From NCBI RefSeq assembly GCF_024808255.1, contig NZ_JANTYS010000020.1, forward strand, positions 1 to 64,000: DNA of 64,000 nucleotides. Reading direction: 5' to 3'. The notes beneath the pieces were generated by a model. It did not search any database and was not told the DNA's origin. It saw only the letters and a program-made list of their open reading frames with translations. Positions 1 through 8,776 of this stretch are shown here, one piece after another. Position 1 is the stretch's first letter, and each line of letters opens with the position of its first letter. Source of the stretch: Mucilaginibacter dorajii. GTDB taxonomy: Bacteria > Bacteroidota > Bacteroidia > Sphingobacteriales > Sphingobacteriaceae. A program made the position numbers and the translations under genes.

Positions 1-60
1 CTCCTTGCTGAGAAATTCAACGAAAACAGATAAACATGGAGCCAATACGTTGCAAACATA

Positions 61-93
61 GAGGCCGCATCATTTGAATTATGATACGGCCTC
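61..93. terminator. hairpin downstream of the thioredoxin-like gene
   Basis: Two 13-base arms (61-73 and 81-93) pair with one mismatch around a 7-base loop. It sits 14 bases past the stop of the minus-strand gene at 107-1234, so it probably ends that transcript. No strong T-run follows on either strand, so it may act only as a 3' stabiliser. Confidence 0.5.
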
Positions 94-106
94 CTATGAG
101 ACGCAA

Positions 107-1234
107 CTATTTATATATCCTACCCATCGTAGCATCATCAAAGACCACTTTTTTCAATTCCTCTATATCAATAGCGCCCTGGTGGCGGTAAACTACTTTA
201 CCATCCGGATCAACCAGCATGGTGTAGGGTAATGCACCATCCCATTTGGGATCAACGGCCTCGATCATTTTGTATTTGTCATCGCCGGTGTACAGGTAGT
301 TGGGGCCGGATGCCTGCTTGCTTTTGAGAAAGCTGAGCGCTTTATCTTTACGTGCAGGGTCATCGGCACTGATGCTTACAAATTCCAAACCACGATCCCG
401 GTATAAATGCATAACGGTAACCAGGTCTGGAAACTCTGCCACGCAAGGCCCGCACCAGGTAGCCCATAGATTGATGAGTCGCAGTTTATCCGTTTTATTT
501 TTAATGAGATCAGCAATGCCCGCAGCATCGATAGTATCCAGCTTCACCGGTTCATTTGCCCAGGTAATGGCGGCCTTTTTTATCCAGTCTTGTTTTTCGG
601 CCCATTTAATGGAGCAGCCAAAGGTTTTAGTAACCGGCACCGCGACTTCTTTACCTGTCAGCAAGGCATCTATCGCATTACGTGCATCCAATGATTTTGG
701 CGTTTTAGCAGGATTTTCCATATCGTCTATCCGGCCGTTATAACGCAACTTTCTGTCCTTGTCAAAAATGAAGATATGCGGCGTAGCCACCGGGCCGTAT
801 TGGGTAGATGTAACTTCCGTTTCGCCATCGTACAAGTATGGAAAATTAAAGTGCCGGTCTTTGGCACGGATCTTCATATCCTCAAAAGAATCACCTACAT
901 CACTGTACCCCAATTCATCTAAGCGCAACGATGCCGGGTTATTGGGATCAATGGCTACTACTTTTACACCTTTTGCTGCATAGTCATCGGTGAGTTTTAC
1001 CAGCCTATCCTCATAAGCCTGCGATGTTGGGCAGTGGTTACAGATAAATACAATGGCCAGCACTTTGGCATCTTTAAAAGATTGAAGCGTATAGGTTTTG
1101 CCATCGATACCACCCAAGCGAAAATCGGGTGCCGCACTTCCAATGGCAAGCGTTGTACGGTTTACTTGTGCCGATACCGGATAATTTATACTTAGCAGGC
1201 AAAACAATAAAAAGATTTTCAGGGTAAGTTTCAT
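107..1234 (-). CDS. secreted two-domain thioredoxin-like protein (AhpC/TSA-type plus TlpA-type)
   Basis: 375 aa with an N-terminal signal peptide (about 1-22), so it should work in the periplasm. Two thioredoxin folds lie in tandem. The first is a peroxiredoxin/AhpC-TSA-like domain (about 28-195) with a CNHC motif at Cys65/Cys68 and a TP cis-proline near 151-152. The second is a TlpA/ResA-like domain (about 235-370) with the classic WCGPC motif at Cys261/Cys264. TlpA-family proteins reduce periplasmic disulfides, often for cytochrome maturation or oxidative stress; the substrate here is unknown. It lies 15 bases downstream of the GH9 gene on the same strand, so the two are probably co-transcribed, although no functional link is obvious. 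The tandem architecture recurs in Bacteroidota, as far as I know. Confidence 0.85.
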   Translation of the reverse strand: MKLTLKIFLLFCLLSINYPVSAQVNRTTLAIGSAAPDFRLGGIDGKTYTLQSFKDAKVLAIVFICNHCPTSQAYEDRLVKLTDDYAAKGVKVVAIDPNNPASLRLDELGYSDVGDSFEDMKIRAKDRHFNFPYLYDGETEVTSTQYGPVATPHIFIFDKDRKLRYNGRIDDMENPAKTPKSLDARNAIDALLTGKEVAVPVTKTFGCSIKWAEKQDWIKKAAITWANEPVKLDTIDAAGIADLIKNKTDKLRLINLWATWCGPCVAEFPDLVTVMHLYRDRGLEFVSISADDPARKDKALSFLKSKQASGPNYLYTGDDKYKMIEAVDPKWDGALPYTMLVDPDGKVVYRHQGAIDIEELKKVVFDDATMGRIYK

Positions 1235-1249
1235 AGTATTCCGGTTTTA

Positions 1250-3079
1250 TTATTCATGCAGGGCAACGGCCAACAGGTACCATGCAGTGTGGGGTAACCA
1301 CTGCTCGGCCCAGCGCCAATCGTAATCTTTATGTATCTGTGCGTATGAGAGGTTAAAGTCGATATCGTTCTCGTCATTCAGGCCAGATGTAACACCATTT
1401 ACAATACCGCCTGGCGCATTGGTATACTCAAATGTGCCAAAGAAACCATAGGCCGGATTATTATGCCCTGTGCCTTGCAACATACTGGCATCAAAAGGAT
1501 TTAAACCCAAAACCCAGTTGAGTTGATCAATAGCAAAAATTTCCAGTTGGTCATGAAAAGGTTTATCATCTGTAAATAAACCGGCCGCTAAGCGTGCGGC
1601 TGTAGCCATTGATGACAGGCGGGCGTTTTCGCCCTGCCACCATGGCGAAGCATCGCTACCCTGCGGGAAGAAGAATGAAGTACGCCTTTTACCCAAAGTA
1701 TCCTGTACCAGTTGGCGGCTGTAGCCAAATGGGTTGTTTATCTCATGTGTTACCTTCAATTCAAACTCTAATGAACTTTTAATGGCTTGCTTAATGGCTA
1801 CTTGCATCTCAGCATCGGCATAAGGATAATAATAAACAAGACTGGTAACCGGCAAACCGGCATCAGATGGATGAAAAAATGGCCTATCGGTACTATCGGC
1901 CCGCCAATAATTTTTGTAATTGTTCCAGGACGATAACCTGCTCAACAAGTTATTGGCACGTTTGGTAGCCACGGTTAAATATTCGGCCTTTTTAGTGGCC
2001 TTATACAACTCGGTGGCAGCACTCAAAGCACAATAATCATCCAGAATATTTTCTTTGCCATCAAAGGTCATGAGCTTATTATTCGCTTCCAGGAATTTGA
2101 AGGCATTTTCAGCTGCCTGAAGATATTGAGCGTTGGTAAAATCACCACTTACTTTTGCGATTGAAGCCATTGCAAGCGCTGCTATAGCAATACCGCCGCC
2201 AGAGCGATAACTTGCCTGGTAGCGATGCCAATCGCTGTTTTGTGCGTCGTTTTTAAGGGTTTGATCTTTAGTTTGTTTGATACGATAAGAAGCATCCTCG
2301 GCACGGATCACCCTATCTTTAGCCAGCTTACCCGGCCCTGGAGCCGATACCGAGCGATAAAAGGAGCCATTTTTAGCTTGCATCCTTACCAAATAATCGG
2401 CACCGTAAATGGCCTCATCCAATACCCGGCGGTTAATCTGCCTGAAATCGGTAACCGTTTTTTTATTGAGCAATTCGTTGGTTTTAAACAAACTCCAAAC
2501 TACCAGCGAAATTTGCTGCGGATTAAAATACAATGAAAAAGATAAGTGCGACAGGTGTTTACCATAATCGCCGGTGGCGTCATACCAGCCGCCATGGGCA
2601 TCAATGGTGTCTTTAGTAAGGCCGGCTAATAGCAAATGATGATCGGCCTTGTCAATTTCGCCGGCACTACGCTGGCCTTTAAAGTAATAAACCACATCGC
2701 TCATAGTAGCTTGCTCCAACACATTTTTACCAATTTTAAACGGGTATGAACTGATCTTTTTACCCTGCACATCTAACTGAATTTTATAAGTACCATCGGT
2801 ATTAAACCCGCTAAAATCAAGGGTATAAAACTCCCGCCCTTTCCAGCCGTTCACTTTACCGCTGTAAACAGCCTTGCCAGTATAAACAATTTTATCAGCC
2901 TCGTTTAGCAATGTAAATGAGCTGATAGCGTACTGTTTATCGGTAACTATGACTGCCTTTTTTGCCTGTGTATCCTCGTAGCCAACCTGGTTGGTTACTA
3001 TTTTGATGTTTTGGGCAATGGCGATACCGTGAAGCAGCATCACCGCCATGAATAAAAGCCCGAAAGTTTTGTTAATCAT
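1250..3079 (-). CDS. glycoside hydrolase family 9 protein (endoglucanase-type)
   Basis: 609 aa with signal peptide (about 1-22), an N-terminal immunoglobulin-like CelD_N domain (about 25-115) and a GH9 (alpha/alpha)6-barrel catalytic domain to the C-terminus. The GGWYDATGDYG stretch (residues 163-173) matches the GH9 GGWYDAGD motif that holds the nucleophilic-water Asp pair. Near the C-terminus come NPF and GTGHNNP, typical of GH9, and the final WLPHTAW segment. The family hydrolyses beta-1,4-glucans, sometimes beta-glucosamine or xyloglucan oligomers, by inversion; specificity cannot be read here. No dockerin or carbohydrate-binding module is seen. It is first in a two-gene minus-strand unit with the thioredoxin-like gene and is divergent from the PTS operon. 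Confidence 0.85.
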   Translation of the reverse strand: MINKTFGLLFMAVMLLHGIAIAQNIKIVTNQVGYEDTQAKKAVIVTDKQYAISSFTLLNEADKIVYTGKAVYSGKVNGWKGREFYTLDFSGFNTDGTYKIQLDVQGKKISSYPFKIGKNVLEQATMSDVVYYFKGQRSAGEIDKADHHLLLAGLTKDTIDAHGGWYDATGDYGKHLSHLSFSLYFNPQQISLVVWSLFKTNELLNKKTVTDFRQINRRVLDEAIYGADYLVRMQAKNGSFYRSVSAPGPGKLAKDRVIRAEDASYRIKQTKDQTLKNDAQNSDWHRYQASYRSGGGIAIAALAMASIAKVSGDFTNAQYLQAAENAFKFLEANNKLMTFDGKENILDDYCALSAATELYKATKKAEYLTVATKRANNLLSRLSSWNNYKNYWRADSTDRPFFHPSDAGLPVTSLVYYYPYADAEMQVAIKQAIKSSLEFELKVTHEINNPFGYSRQLVQDTLGKRRTSFFFPQGSDASPWWQGENARLSSMATAARLAAGLFTDDKPFHDQLEIFAIDQLNWVLGLNPFDASMLQGTGHNNPAYGFFGTFEYTNAPGGIVNGVTSGLNDENDIDFNLSYAQIHKDYDWRWAEQWLPHTAWYLLAVALHE

Positions 3080-3494
3080 ATACCTGGAGGAATTAATACC
3101 TGTTCTTTGTTAAAATACCTAAATATAAACCTCGAATCAAAAATCATCATTACAATTTTGCCCTGCTATTTTAAAAGCACTACATCACCACTACCCATAT
3201 AAATATTACACAGCTTGTTATAACTCCTTATAGCAGGATCATTACCGGCGCAGATCCCGATGTCGGCCTCTACATTAAAACTTTGTTGTGTAGTAGCGCA
3301 AAGCTGCCATTTATTTACATTAAGCAGCTTTGAATAAGTATTTTAAGTTTTAAGTAGTGGTAATGTAGGGCGGGTAAAATTTCATTTAGTTCAACTTTGT
3401 ACCATACTTGTAACGGATTATAAACCCAAAATCCTTACCAGTATAACGATGGATTTAAAACTCATCATTATATGGTAAGGTCTAAATTACAAGT
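3080..3494. other. divergent intergenic region, GH9 and PTS operon
   Basis: 415 bases between two divergent genes, so it must hold promoters for both. The right part (3392-3497) carries the structured PTS leader listed separately. In 3100-3390 I see no ORF, RNA gene or clear repeat. Confidence 0.6.
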
Positions 3495-3497
3495 ATG
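3392..3497 (+). promoter_or_regulatory. PTS operon promoter-like box and structured 5' leader
   Basis: CAACTTTG at 3392-3399 is one base off the Bacteroidota -7 element TAnnTTTG and would place transcription start near 3405. The 11 bases at 3403-3413 are exactly complementary to 3487-3497, which includes the ATG of the EIIA gene. Nested inside, 3433-3445 (CCTTACCAGTATA) pairs with 3469-3480 (TATATGGTAAGG) with one bulge. The folded leader would enclose the ribosome-binding region and bury the start codon. The pairing is seen in the sequence; a regulatory role is inference. Confidence 0.45.
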
Positions 3498-3917
3498 AGA
3501 AAGTTTCTGATTGCCACTCATGGTGCCTTTGCGCAGGGCGTAAGATCATCGCTCGATGTTATTATTGGCGAAACCGAAAACCTATTCCTCATCGGGGCTT
3601 ATTTAGATCAGAATATTTCGGTTGAGGATGAACTAATGCCTGTGCTTGATCAGATTACCGACGATGACGAACTGATTATTTTTACTGATTTGTTGGGCGG
3701 CAGCGTAAACAATATTATGATCAGGGAAGCGCTCAGACCAAATGTACACCTGGTATCTGGTTTTAATCTGCCGCTGCTTATCGAGATCATCCTGGCCGAT
3801 GCTGATACCCCGGTTGATGAGGTAATAGCAAGCGCCATCATAAACGCCAAGGAACAAATGGCCTACGTGAATAAGCTGATAGAAATTCAACAACAACACG
3901 ATTTCGACAATGATTAA
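3495..3917 (+). CDS. PTS mannose-family EIIA component
   Basis: 140 aa, the usual length of a free-standing EIIA of the mannose/fructose/sorbose family. The N-terminus FLIATHGAFAQG carries the phosphorylated histidine (His9), and IIFTDLLGGS matches the family DLxGGSP region. The protein takes phosphate from HPr (7693-7959) and passes it to EIIB in the cytoplasm. It is first in a six-gene operon and overlaps EIIB by 8 bases, which implies translational coupling. The sugar is not set by this subunit; the terminal deaminase gene suggests an amino sugar. Confidence 0.9.
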   Translation: MRKFLIATHGAFAQGVRSSLDVIIGETENLFLIGAYLDQNISVEDELMPVLDQITDDDELIIFTDLLGGSVNNIMIREALRPNVHLVSGFNLPLLIEIILADADTPVDEVIASAIINAKEQMAYVNKLIEIQQQHDFDND

Positions 3918-4380
3918 GCTTACCCGGATAGACGACAGGCTGGTTCACGGACAGGTTGCCTTTACCTGGACCCCAGCCATCAGCGCCGATTGCCTGTTGG
4001 TTGCCAATGATAAGGTTGCTAAAGATGAGTTTATGAAAATGACCTTAGGTTTGGCCAAACCAACATCGGCAAGATTGATCATTAAAACGCTGGCCGATGC
4101 TGCTACGTTTATAAACGACCCAAGAGCGCAACAAATGAAGATCCTGCTGATCGTGAGCTCGGTAAAAGACGCGGCCGTAATGGCAGATACAGTGAGCGAA
4201 ATAACATCTATAAATTTTGGCGGTATCCGCACCCAGGAAGGATCGAAACCGATAGCTAAAGCAATAGCCCTTACTAATAATGATATTATTGTTATTAAAG
4301 AGATGTTGGCTAAAGGGCTTGAGCTTGAAGTGAGACAGGTGCCTACCGATAAAAAAGTATTGATTGAAACCTTAATTTAA
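3910..4380 (+). CDS. PTS mannose-family EIIB component
   Basis: 156 aa, full length for the family. The N-terminal motif RIDDRLVHGQV places the phosphorylated histidine at His13. It receives phosphate from EIIA and phosphorylates the sugar carried by the EIIC-EIID membrane complex. The start overlaps the end of EIIA, and the stop is 11 bases before the GTG start of the fused membrane subunit. No cysteine replaces the histidine, which separates it from cellobiose-type EIIB. Confidence 0.9.
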   Translation: MIKLTRIDDRLVHGQVAFTWTPAISADCLLVANDKVAKDEFMKMTLGLAKPTSARLIIKTLADAATFINDPRAQQMKILLIVSSVKDAAVMADTVSEITSINFGGIRTQEGSKPIAKAIALTNNDIIVIKEMLAKGLELEVRQVPTDKKVLIETLI

Positions 4381-4391
4381 ACTATTGCAAA

Positions 4392-5984
4392 GTGCTGCTA
4401 ACATTTTTATTGCTTACGCTGATAGCCGTATTTGGGCATTTTGAAGATTTCCTGGGCACTACGCTGCTCAGCCGTCCTTTGGTATTGGGTCCGCTGGTGG
4501 GTTTGGTTTTGGGCGATGTAAGTCAGGGTGTAATAATTGGTGCCACACTTGAGCTGATATTTATGGGCAACATTAAAGTGGGTGCCGCCATACCTCCCGA
4601 TATTATCACCGGGGGCGTGCTGGGTACCGCCTTTGCCATATTATCGCACAAAGGCCCGGCCATAGCACTGGCGCTGGCAATACCCATATCTATTTTGGCC
4701 GAATTAGTGATCAGTGGTCTGTTCGTTTTCCGTGCCGTATTCAACAAAAAATTCAACCAATACGCCGAAGAGGGCAATTACAAACGTATCCAACGGTTAC
4801 ATATCCTATCGGGCTTATTAAAGCCGGTACTGATGGGCATTATTGTTTTTATCTCCTTAGAGGCTGGTTCAACAGCCATCAAATCATTTTTAGATTTGAT
4901 CCCAACATGGGTACAATCAGGTTTACAGGTGGCAGGCAACATGCTACCGGCGCTGGGTTTCGCGCTGTTAATGAACCTGATGTTCAATAAAAAAGTAGCC
5001 CCTTATTTTTTTCTCGGGTTTATCCTGGCAGCTTTTTTGAAGCTGCCTATTATAGCCATTGGGGGGCTCGGTGTAATCATCGCATTGATAGTTACTCAAG
5101 TCGCACCTAAACCTGCCGCTGTATCTAATGCTGATTTCGATTTTGACGATGTCCCGGTTGAAGCCTTACCCGCAGACAATCAACACAAACTAAGTAAAGG
5201 AACATTACGGGCATTGTTTTTTCGATCGTTAACGTTGGAGGCCAACTTCAACTTTGAAACCTGGCAAAATACAGGCTTTGCCTTTGCCATGATACCGGTG
5301 CTGAAAAAACTATACCACACCAAAGAAGCCATGGCATCGGCCTTAAAAAGGCATTTACAATTGTTTAACACCAGTCCGTACGGCTCTACGCTTATCATTG
5401 GTATTACTGCCGCTATGGAAGAGCAAAATGCAGCCGACAACGATTTTGAAGAGGATTCCATCAGTTCGGTAAAATTAGGTTTGATGGGGCCGTTGGCCGG
5501 TGTGTTCGATTCCCTTTTTTGGGGTACGTTTAAAGTAATAGCCGCGGGTGTTGGTACCTCATTGGCTATTAAGGGTAATATATTAGGGCCAATACTGTTC
5601 CTGTTGATATTTAACGTGCCACACCTCCTGCTGCGTTATAACCTCACTTTTATTGGTTATAACGCCGGCACAAAATTTCTGCAAAACCTGGCGCAAAATA
5701 ACGTAATGGACAGGCTTACCGCCGGTGCTGCCATTTTGGGACTGATGGTGGTAGGTGCCATGCCCGCCACCCTTATGAATATTAAAACCCCGCTCAGCAT
5801 GGGCAGCGCCGCGTCGGCCGTACAGGTACAGGCCATTTTAGATCAGGTAGTACCTGCCATGATCCCGCTCGGGCTTACCTTTTTGGTATATTATTTTGTA
5901 AAAAAACAAGTTAAAACCACCGTGTTATTATTGGGCTTGCTAACACTTGGTTTTGTGGGTAGCATAATTCATTTGTTTGTATGA
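4392..5984 (+). CDS. fused PTS EIIC-EIID membrane transporter (mannose family)
   Basis: 530 aa, starting with GTG. Residues about 1-235 are an EIIC domain (hydrophobic helices, with LGDVSQGVIIGATLELIFMG typical of sorbose-type EIIC). After a charged linker (about 236-265), residues about 270-530 are an EIID domain recognised by QNTGFAFAMIPVLKKLY and by PYGSTLIIGITAAMEEQ. In most mannose-family systems these are two genes, so one chain is notable. A linker reading straight through supports true fusion rather than a sequencing artefact. It forms the sugar channel in the inner membrane. The last four bases overlap the EI gene (ATGA). Confidence 0.88.
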   Translation: MLLTFLLLTLIAVFGHFEDFLGTTLLSRPLVLGPLVGLVLGDVSQGVIIGATLELIFMGNIKVGAAIPPDIITGGVLGTAFAILSHKGPAIALALAIPISILAELVISGLFVFRAVFNKKFNQYAEEGNYKRIQRLHILSGLLKPVLMGIIVFISLEAGSTAIKSFLDLIPTWVQSGLQVAGNMLPALGFALLMNLMFNKKVAPYFFLGFILAAFLKLPIIAIGGLGVIIALIVTQVAPKPAAVSNADFDFDDVPVEALPADNQHKLSKGTLRALFFRSLTLEANFNFETWQNTGFAFAMIPVLKKLYHTKEAMASALKRHLQLFNTSPYGSTLIIGITAAMEEQNAADNDFEEDSISSVKLGLMGPLAGVFDSLFWGTFKVIAAGVGTSLAIKGNILGPILFLLIFNVPHLLLRYNLTFIGYNAGTKFLQNLAQNNVMDRLTAGAAILGLMVVGAMPATLMNIKTPLSMGSAASAVQVQAILDQVVPAMIPLGLTFLVYYFVKKQVKTTVLLLGLLTLGFVGSIIHLFV

Positions 5985-7696
5985 TAAACGGCATAGGTGT
6001 ATCTACTGGCATAGCCATTGGCAAAGCGTTTATACTGCAAAAGCAGGCTAATGCTTTAACAGGTGTTTTATTAGCCGATGATTCGCTGATTGATATTGAA
6101 GTTGAAAAATTTGATACCGCCGTAAATAAAGCACTCATCGAAGTAAATATCCTGATTGATAGCTACGATGAAGCGAACGGTAACGAGGGCCTGGAAATAT
6201 TAGAAGCCCACATTGAGCTATTAAGCGATCCGCAGATCAAAGAAGATGTAACCGAAAAAATATCGGCAGAAAAGAAAAACGTAAACGACGCTGTCATAGA
6301 AGTAATTGCCGCCGCCGTAGCCATGTTTGCGGGCATGGACGACGAATATATGCAGGCCCGCGCTGCAGACGTGCACGATATCGGCAGGCGCATTCTTAGC
6401 AATTTAAACGCCTCCGGTAAATCATCGGCTCAAACCTATTCACCAGATACCATTATCATTGCCGAAGATTTGAGTCCCTCTGATACTATCAGCCTGGATA
6501 TTAAAAACGTGGCCGGTTTTGCTACGCAAATGGGTGGCAAAACATCACATGCCGCTATTGTTGCCAAATCAAGAGGCATTCCTGCTATTGTGGGATGTGG
6601 TGTATCATTAAACAAAATCAAAAACGGCGATCTATTGATCCTTGATGGGCAAACGGGCGATATTCTGATTAATCCCGATAAGGAAACTATTTTTGGATAC
6701 CGGTTAAAAAGAGAGAGCTGGCTTGTGGAAACCGCATTGCTAAAATCGCAAAAAGACAAACCGACTGTTACCACCGATGGAACAACTATACAACTGTTTG
6801 CTAACATTGCCAATGCAAATGAAATGGAACAGGCTCATGATTTTGGTGCCGAAGGCAGCGGCCTGCTACGTACCGAGCTATTGTTTATGAACCGTGACTC
6901 CCTGCCTACCGAAGACCAGCAATTTGAATTTTACAAAGCGGTAGCTCTAAAGGCGAAAGGAAAACCAGTTGTAATACGCACACTCGACATCGGTGGCGAT
7001 AAACAACTGCCCTATTTCAATATCCCTGCCGAGCAGAACCCTTTTTTAGGTTACCGTGCCATCCGGATCTGCCTGGACAGACCGGAACTTTTCAGTAGCC
7101 AGTTACGCGCCATTTTACGGGCCAGCGCTTTTGGCAAACTGAAGATCATGTTCCCGATGATTGCCAATGTGCAGGAAATCCGTGCGGCTAAAGTTATTTT
7201 AAATCAGGCTATTGATGAATTAAGTAATACCGGGATCAGTTTTGACCGGGCTATTGAAACAGGTATCATGATAGAGATTCCATCAGCTGCTGTTACTGCC
7301 GATTTGCTGGCCAAAGAAGTTGATTTTTTCAGCATCGGCACCAATGATCTTTGCCAGTATACCCTGGCTGTAGATAGGATGAACGAAAAAATAAGTCACC
7401 TGTATGATCCTTACAATCCCGGCGTACTCCGGCTGATAGATAACGTGATTAAACAAGCCCATAAAAACAATATTGAAGTAGGCATGTGCGGCGAACTGGC
7501 ATCAGATCCCAACGCCACGCTGTTGCTTATGGGTATGGGATTGACAGAATTTTCTATGAGCGCGACGTCTATCCCACATATCAAAAACATCATCATTAAT
7601 AACCATATGAATTTAGCTCATCAAATTTACCGGCAGGTAATGGCTATGGATAACTCCACACTTATCGCCGCTTATTTAAAGGAGATAACAACATGA
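5981..7696 (+). CDS. ptsI: phosphoenolpyruvate-protein phosphotransferase (PTS enzyme I)
   Basis: 571 aa, normal EI length. The phosphohistidine domain motif GGKTSHAAIVAKSRGIPA gives active-site His190. The C-terminal PEP-binding TIM barrel shows GxxGLLRTELLF, the FSIGTNDLCQYT segment and the GMCGELASD cysteine motif. It takes phosphate from PEP and loads HPr. Both ends overlap neighbours by four bases (ATGA), so this EI is translated with its own transporter and may be dedicated to it. General PTS enzymes are uncommon in Bacteroidota, so the cluster may be the cell's only PTS relay or an acquired cassette; that part is inference. Confidence 0.93.
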   Translation: MINGIGVSTGIAIGKAFILQKQANALTGVLLADDSLIDIEVEKFDTAVNKALIEVNILIDSYDEANGNEGLEILEAHIELLSDPQIKEDVTEKISAEKKNVNDAVIEVIAAAVAMFAGMDDEYMQARAADVHDIGRRILSNLNASGKSSAQTYSPDTIIIAEDLSPSDTISLDIKNVAGFATQMGGKTSHAAIVAKSRGIPAIVGCGVSLNKIKNGDLLILDGQTGDILINPDKETIFGYRLKRESWLVETALLKSQKDKPTVTTDGTTIQLFANIANANEMEQAHDFGAEGSGLLRTELLFMNRDSLPTEDQQFEFYKAVALKAKGKPVVIRTLDIGGDKQLPYFNIPAEQNPFLGYRAIRICLDRPELFSSQLRAILRASAFGKLKIMFPMIANVQEIRAAKVILNQAIDELSNTGISFDRAIETGIMIEIPSAAVTADLLAKEVDFFSIGTNDLCQYTLAVDRMNEKISHLYDPYNPGVLRLIDNVIKQAHKNNIEVGMCGELASDPNATLLLMGMGLTEFSMSATSIPHIKNIIINNHMNLAHQIYRQVMAMDNSTLIAAYLKEITT

Positions 7697-7959
7697 TCAG
7701 CAAAAATTATATTATTACGGCGGCCGATGGCATCCACGCCCGCCCGGCTACCGCATTGGTAAAACTCACCAAAAGATTTAAGGCCACCATCAGCATGAAA
7801 AAAGGTGAGCGCACGGTTAAGATTAACAGCCTGCTCAACATTCTTTCGCTTGCAGCCAAAGGGGGCGATACCATTACCATTATTGTCGACGGCGAGGACG
7901 AGGTAGGCGCTTTGGTAGCCATCGACATTTTTTTTCACGACGAACTAAAACACTTATAA
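7693..7959 (+). CDS. ptsH: phosphocarrier protein HPr
   Basis: 88 aa, standard HPr length. The ADGIHARPA motif gives the catalytic His15. A serine stands at position 46 in KINSLLNIL, matching the site that HPr kinase phosphorylates in Gram-positive bacteria; no HPr kinase gene is visible here. It shuttles phosphate from EI to EIIA. It overlaps EI by four bases and abuts the deaminase gene with a one-base overlap (TAATG). Confidence 0.93.
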   Translation: MISKNYIITAADGIHARPATALVKLTKRFKATISMKKGERTVKINSLLNILSLAAKGGDTITIIVDGEDEVGALVAIDIFFHDELKHL

Positions 7960-8717
7960 TGAAGATCACGATCACCAAAAACGAGCGCGAATTTAACGAA
8001 ACAGCCGCGTGGCGTATCATAGGTCAGATGCTTGAAAAACCAACATCAGTTATTGGCCTGTCAACCGGGCAAACCACCATGGACATGCACCGCATTGTAT
8101 CTGATATTTATAGCCAATACCCATTTGACGTGTCGCGCATTACGCTTTTTAATGTAGATGAATTAACCAACCTGCCCCGCGAGTATTCGGGTAGCTGCTA
8201 TACCATGATATTGAACCAGATAGCTGGTCCGTTGGGCATACCTGATGAAAACTTTATTATGCCCCCTACCATGAGCGACGATTTTGAGGCCGAAAGTGTG
8301 TTGTTTGAACAACGCCTGGCCCAACGCGGCGGAGCCGATTTGCAGATGCTTGGCATAGGCAGCAATGGCCATATAGGCATTAACCAGCCCGGTACGCCAT
8401 TGGAAAGCGAAACGTGGGTATCGCCAATGGATCCGGATTTTGAGGCCCGTGTACGCCGCGAAACACAGGTACAGGATGATGTTGTTTTGGGCGGACTAAC
8501 CCGTGGCATCAAAAACATTATGCACACCCGTAAACTTATCCTGATAGCCAAGGGGGCACACAAAGCCAACATTATTGAACAAGCCATTTTAGGGCCGGTT
8601 AGTACCGATATCCCTGCATCGGTGGTGCAACTTCATCCTAATTGCGAAATTCTTTTGGATGCAGATGCAGGTGCTTTGATTTATGAACAAGCTAAGGCAA
8701 GGGGATTTAATTTTTAG
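7959..8717 (+). CDS. NagB-like glucosamine/galactosamine-6-phosphate deaminase family protein
   Basis: 252 aa, matching the glucosamine-6-phosphate deaminase/6-phosphogluconolactonase fold. IGLSTGQTT is the phosphate-binding loop, FNVDELTNLP holds the catalytic base region, and GIGSNGHIGINQPGTP holds the ring-opening histidine. The known enzyme converts GlcN-6-P to fructose-6-P and ammonia. The glutamate that normally follows (NEPG) is glutamine here (NQPG), so activity or substrate may differ, for example galactosamine-6-P. It is the last gene of the PTS operon, which suggests that the imported sugar is an amino sugar. The start codon overlaps the HPr stop. Confidence 0.8.
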   Translation: MKITITKNEREFNETAAWRIIGQMLEKPTSVIGLSTGQTTMDMHRIVSDIYSQYPFDVSRITLFNVDELTNLPREYSGSCYTMILNQIAGPLGIPDENFIMPPTMSDDFEAESVLFEQRLAQRGGADLQMLGIGSNGHIGINQPGTPLESETWVSPMDPDFEARVRRETQVQDDVVLGGLTRGIKNIMHTRKLILIAKGAHKANIIEQAILGPVSTDIPASVVQLHPNCEILLDADAGALIYEQAKARGFNF

Positions 8718-8776
8718 TACACACCAACTACGTGCTCAATAAAAACCTGTATCTTTAATTACCTATTATTAAAATC

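Noticed and set aside
300-743. 147-codon plus-strand frame
   Set aside because: It lies wholly opposite the well-supported thioredoxin-like gene and shows no family features.
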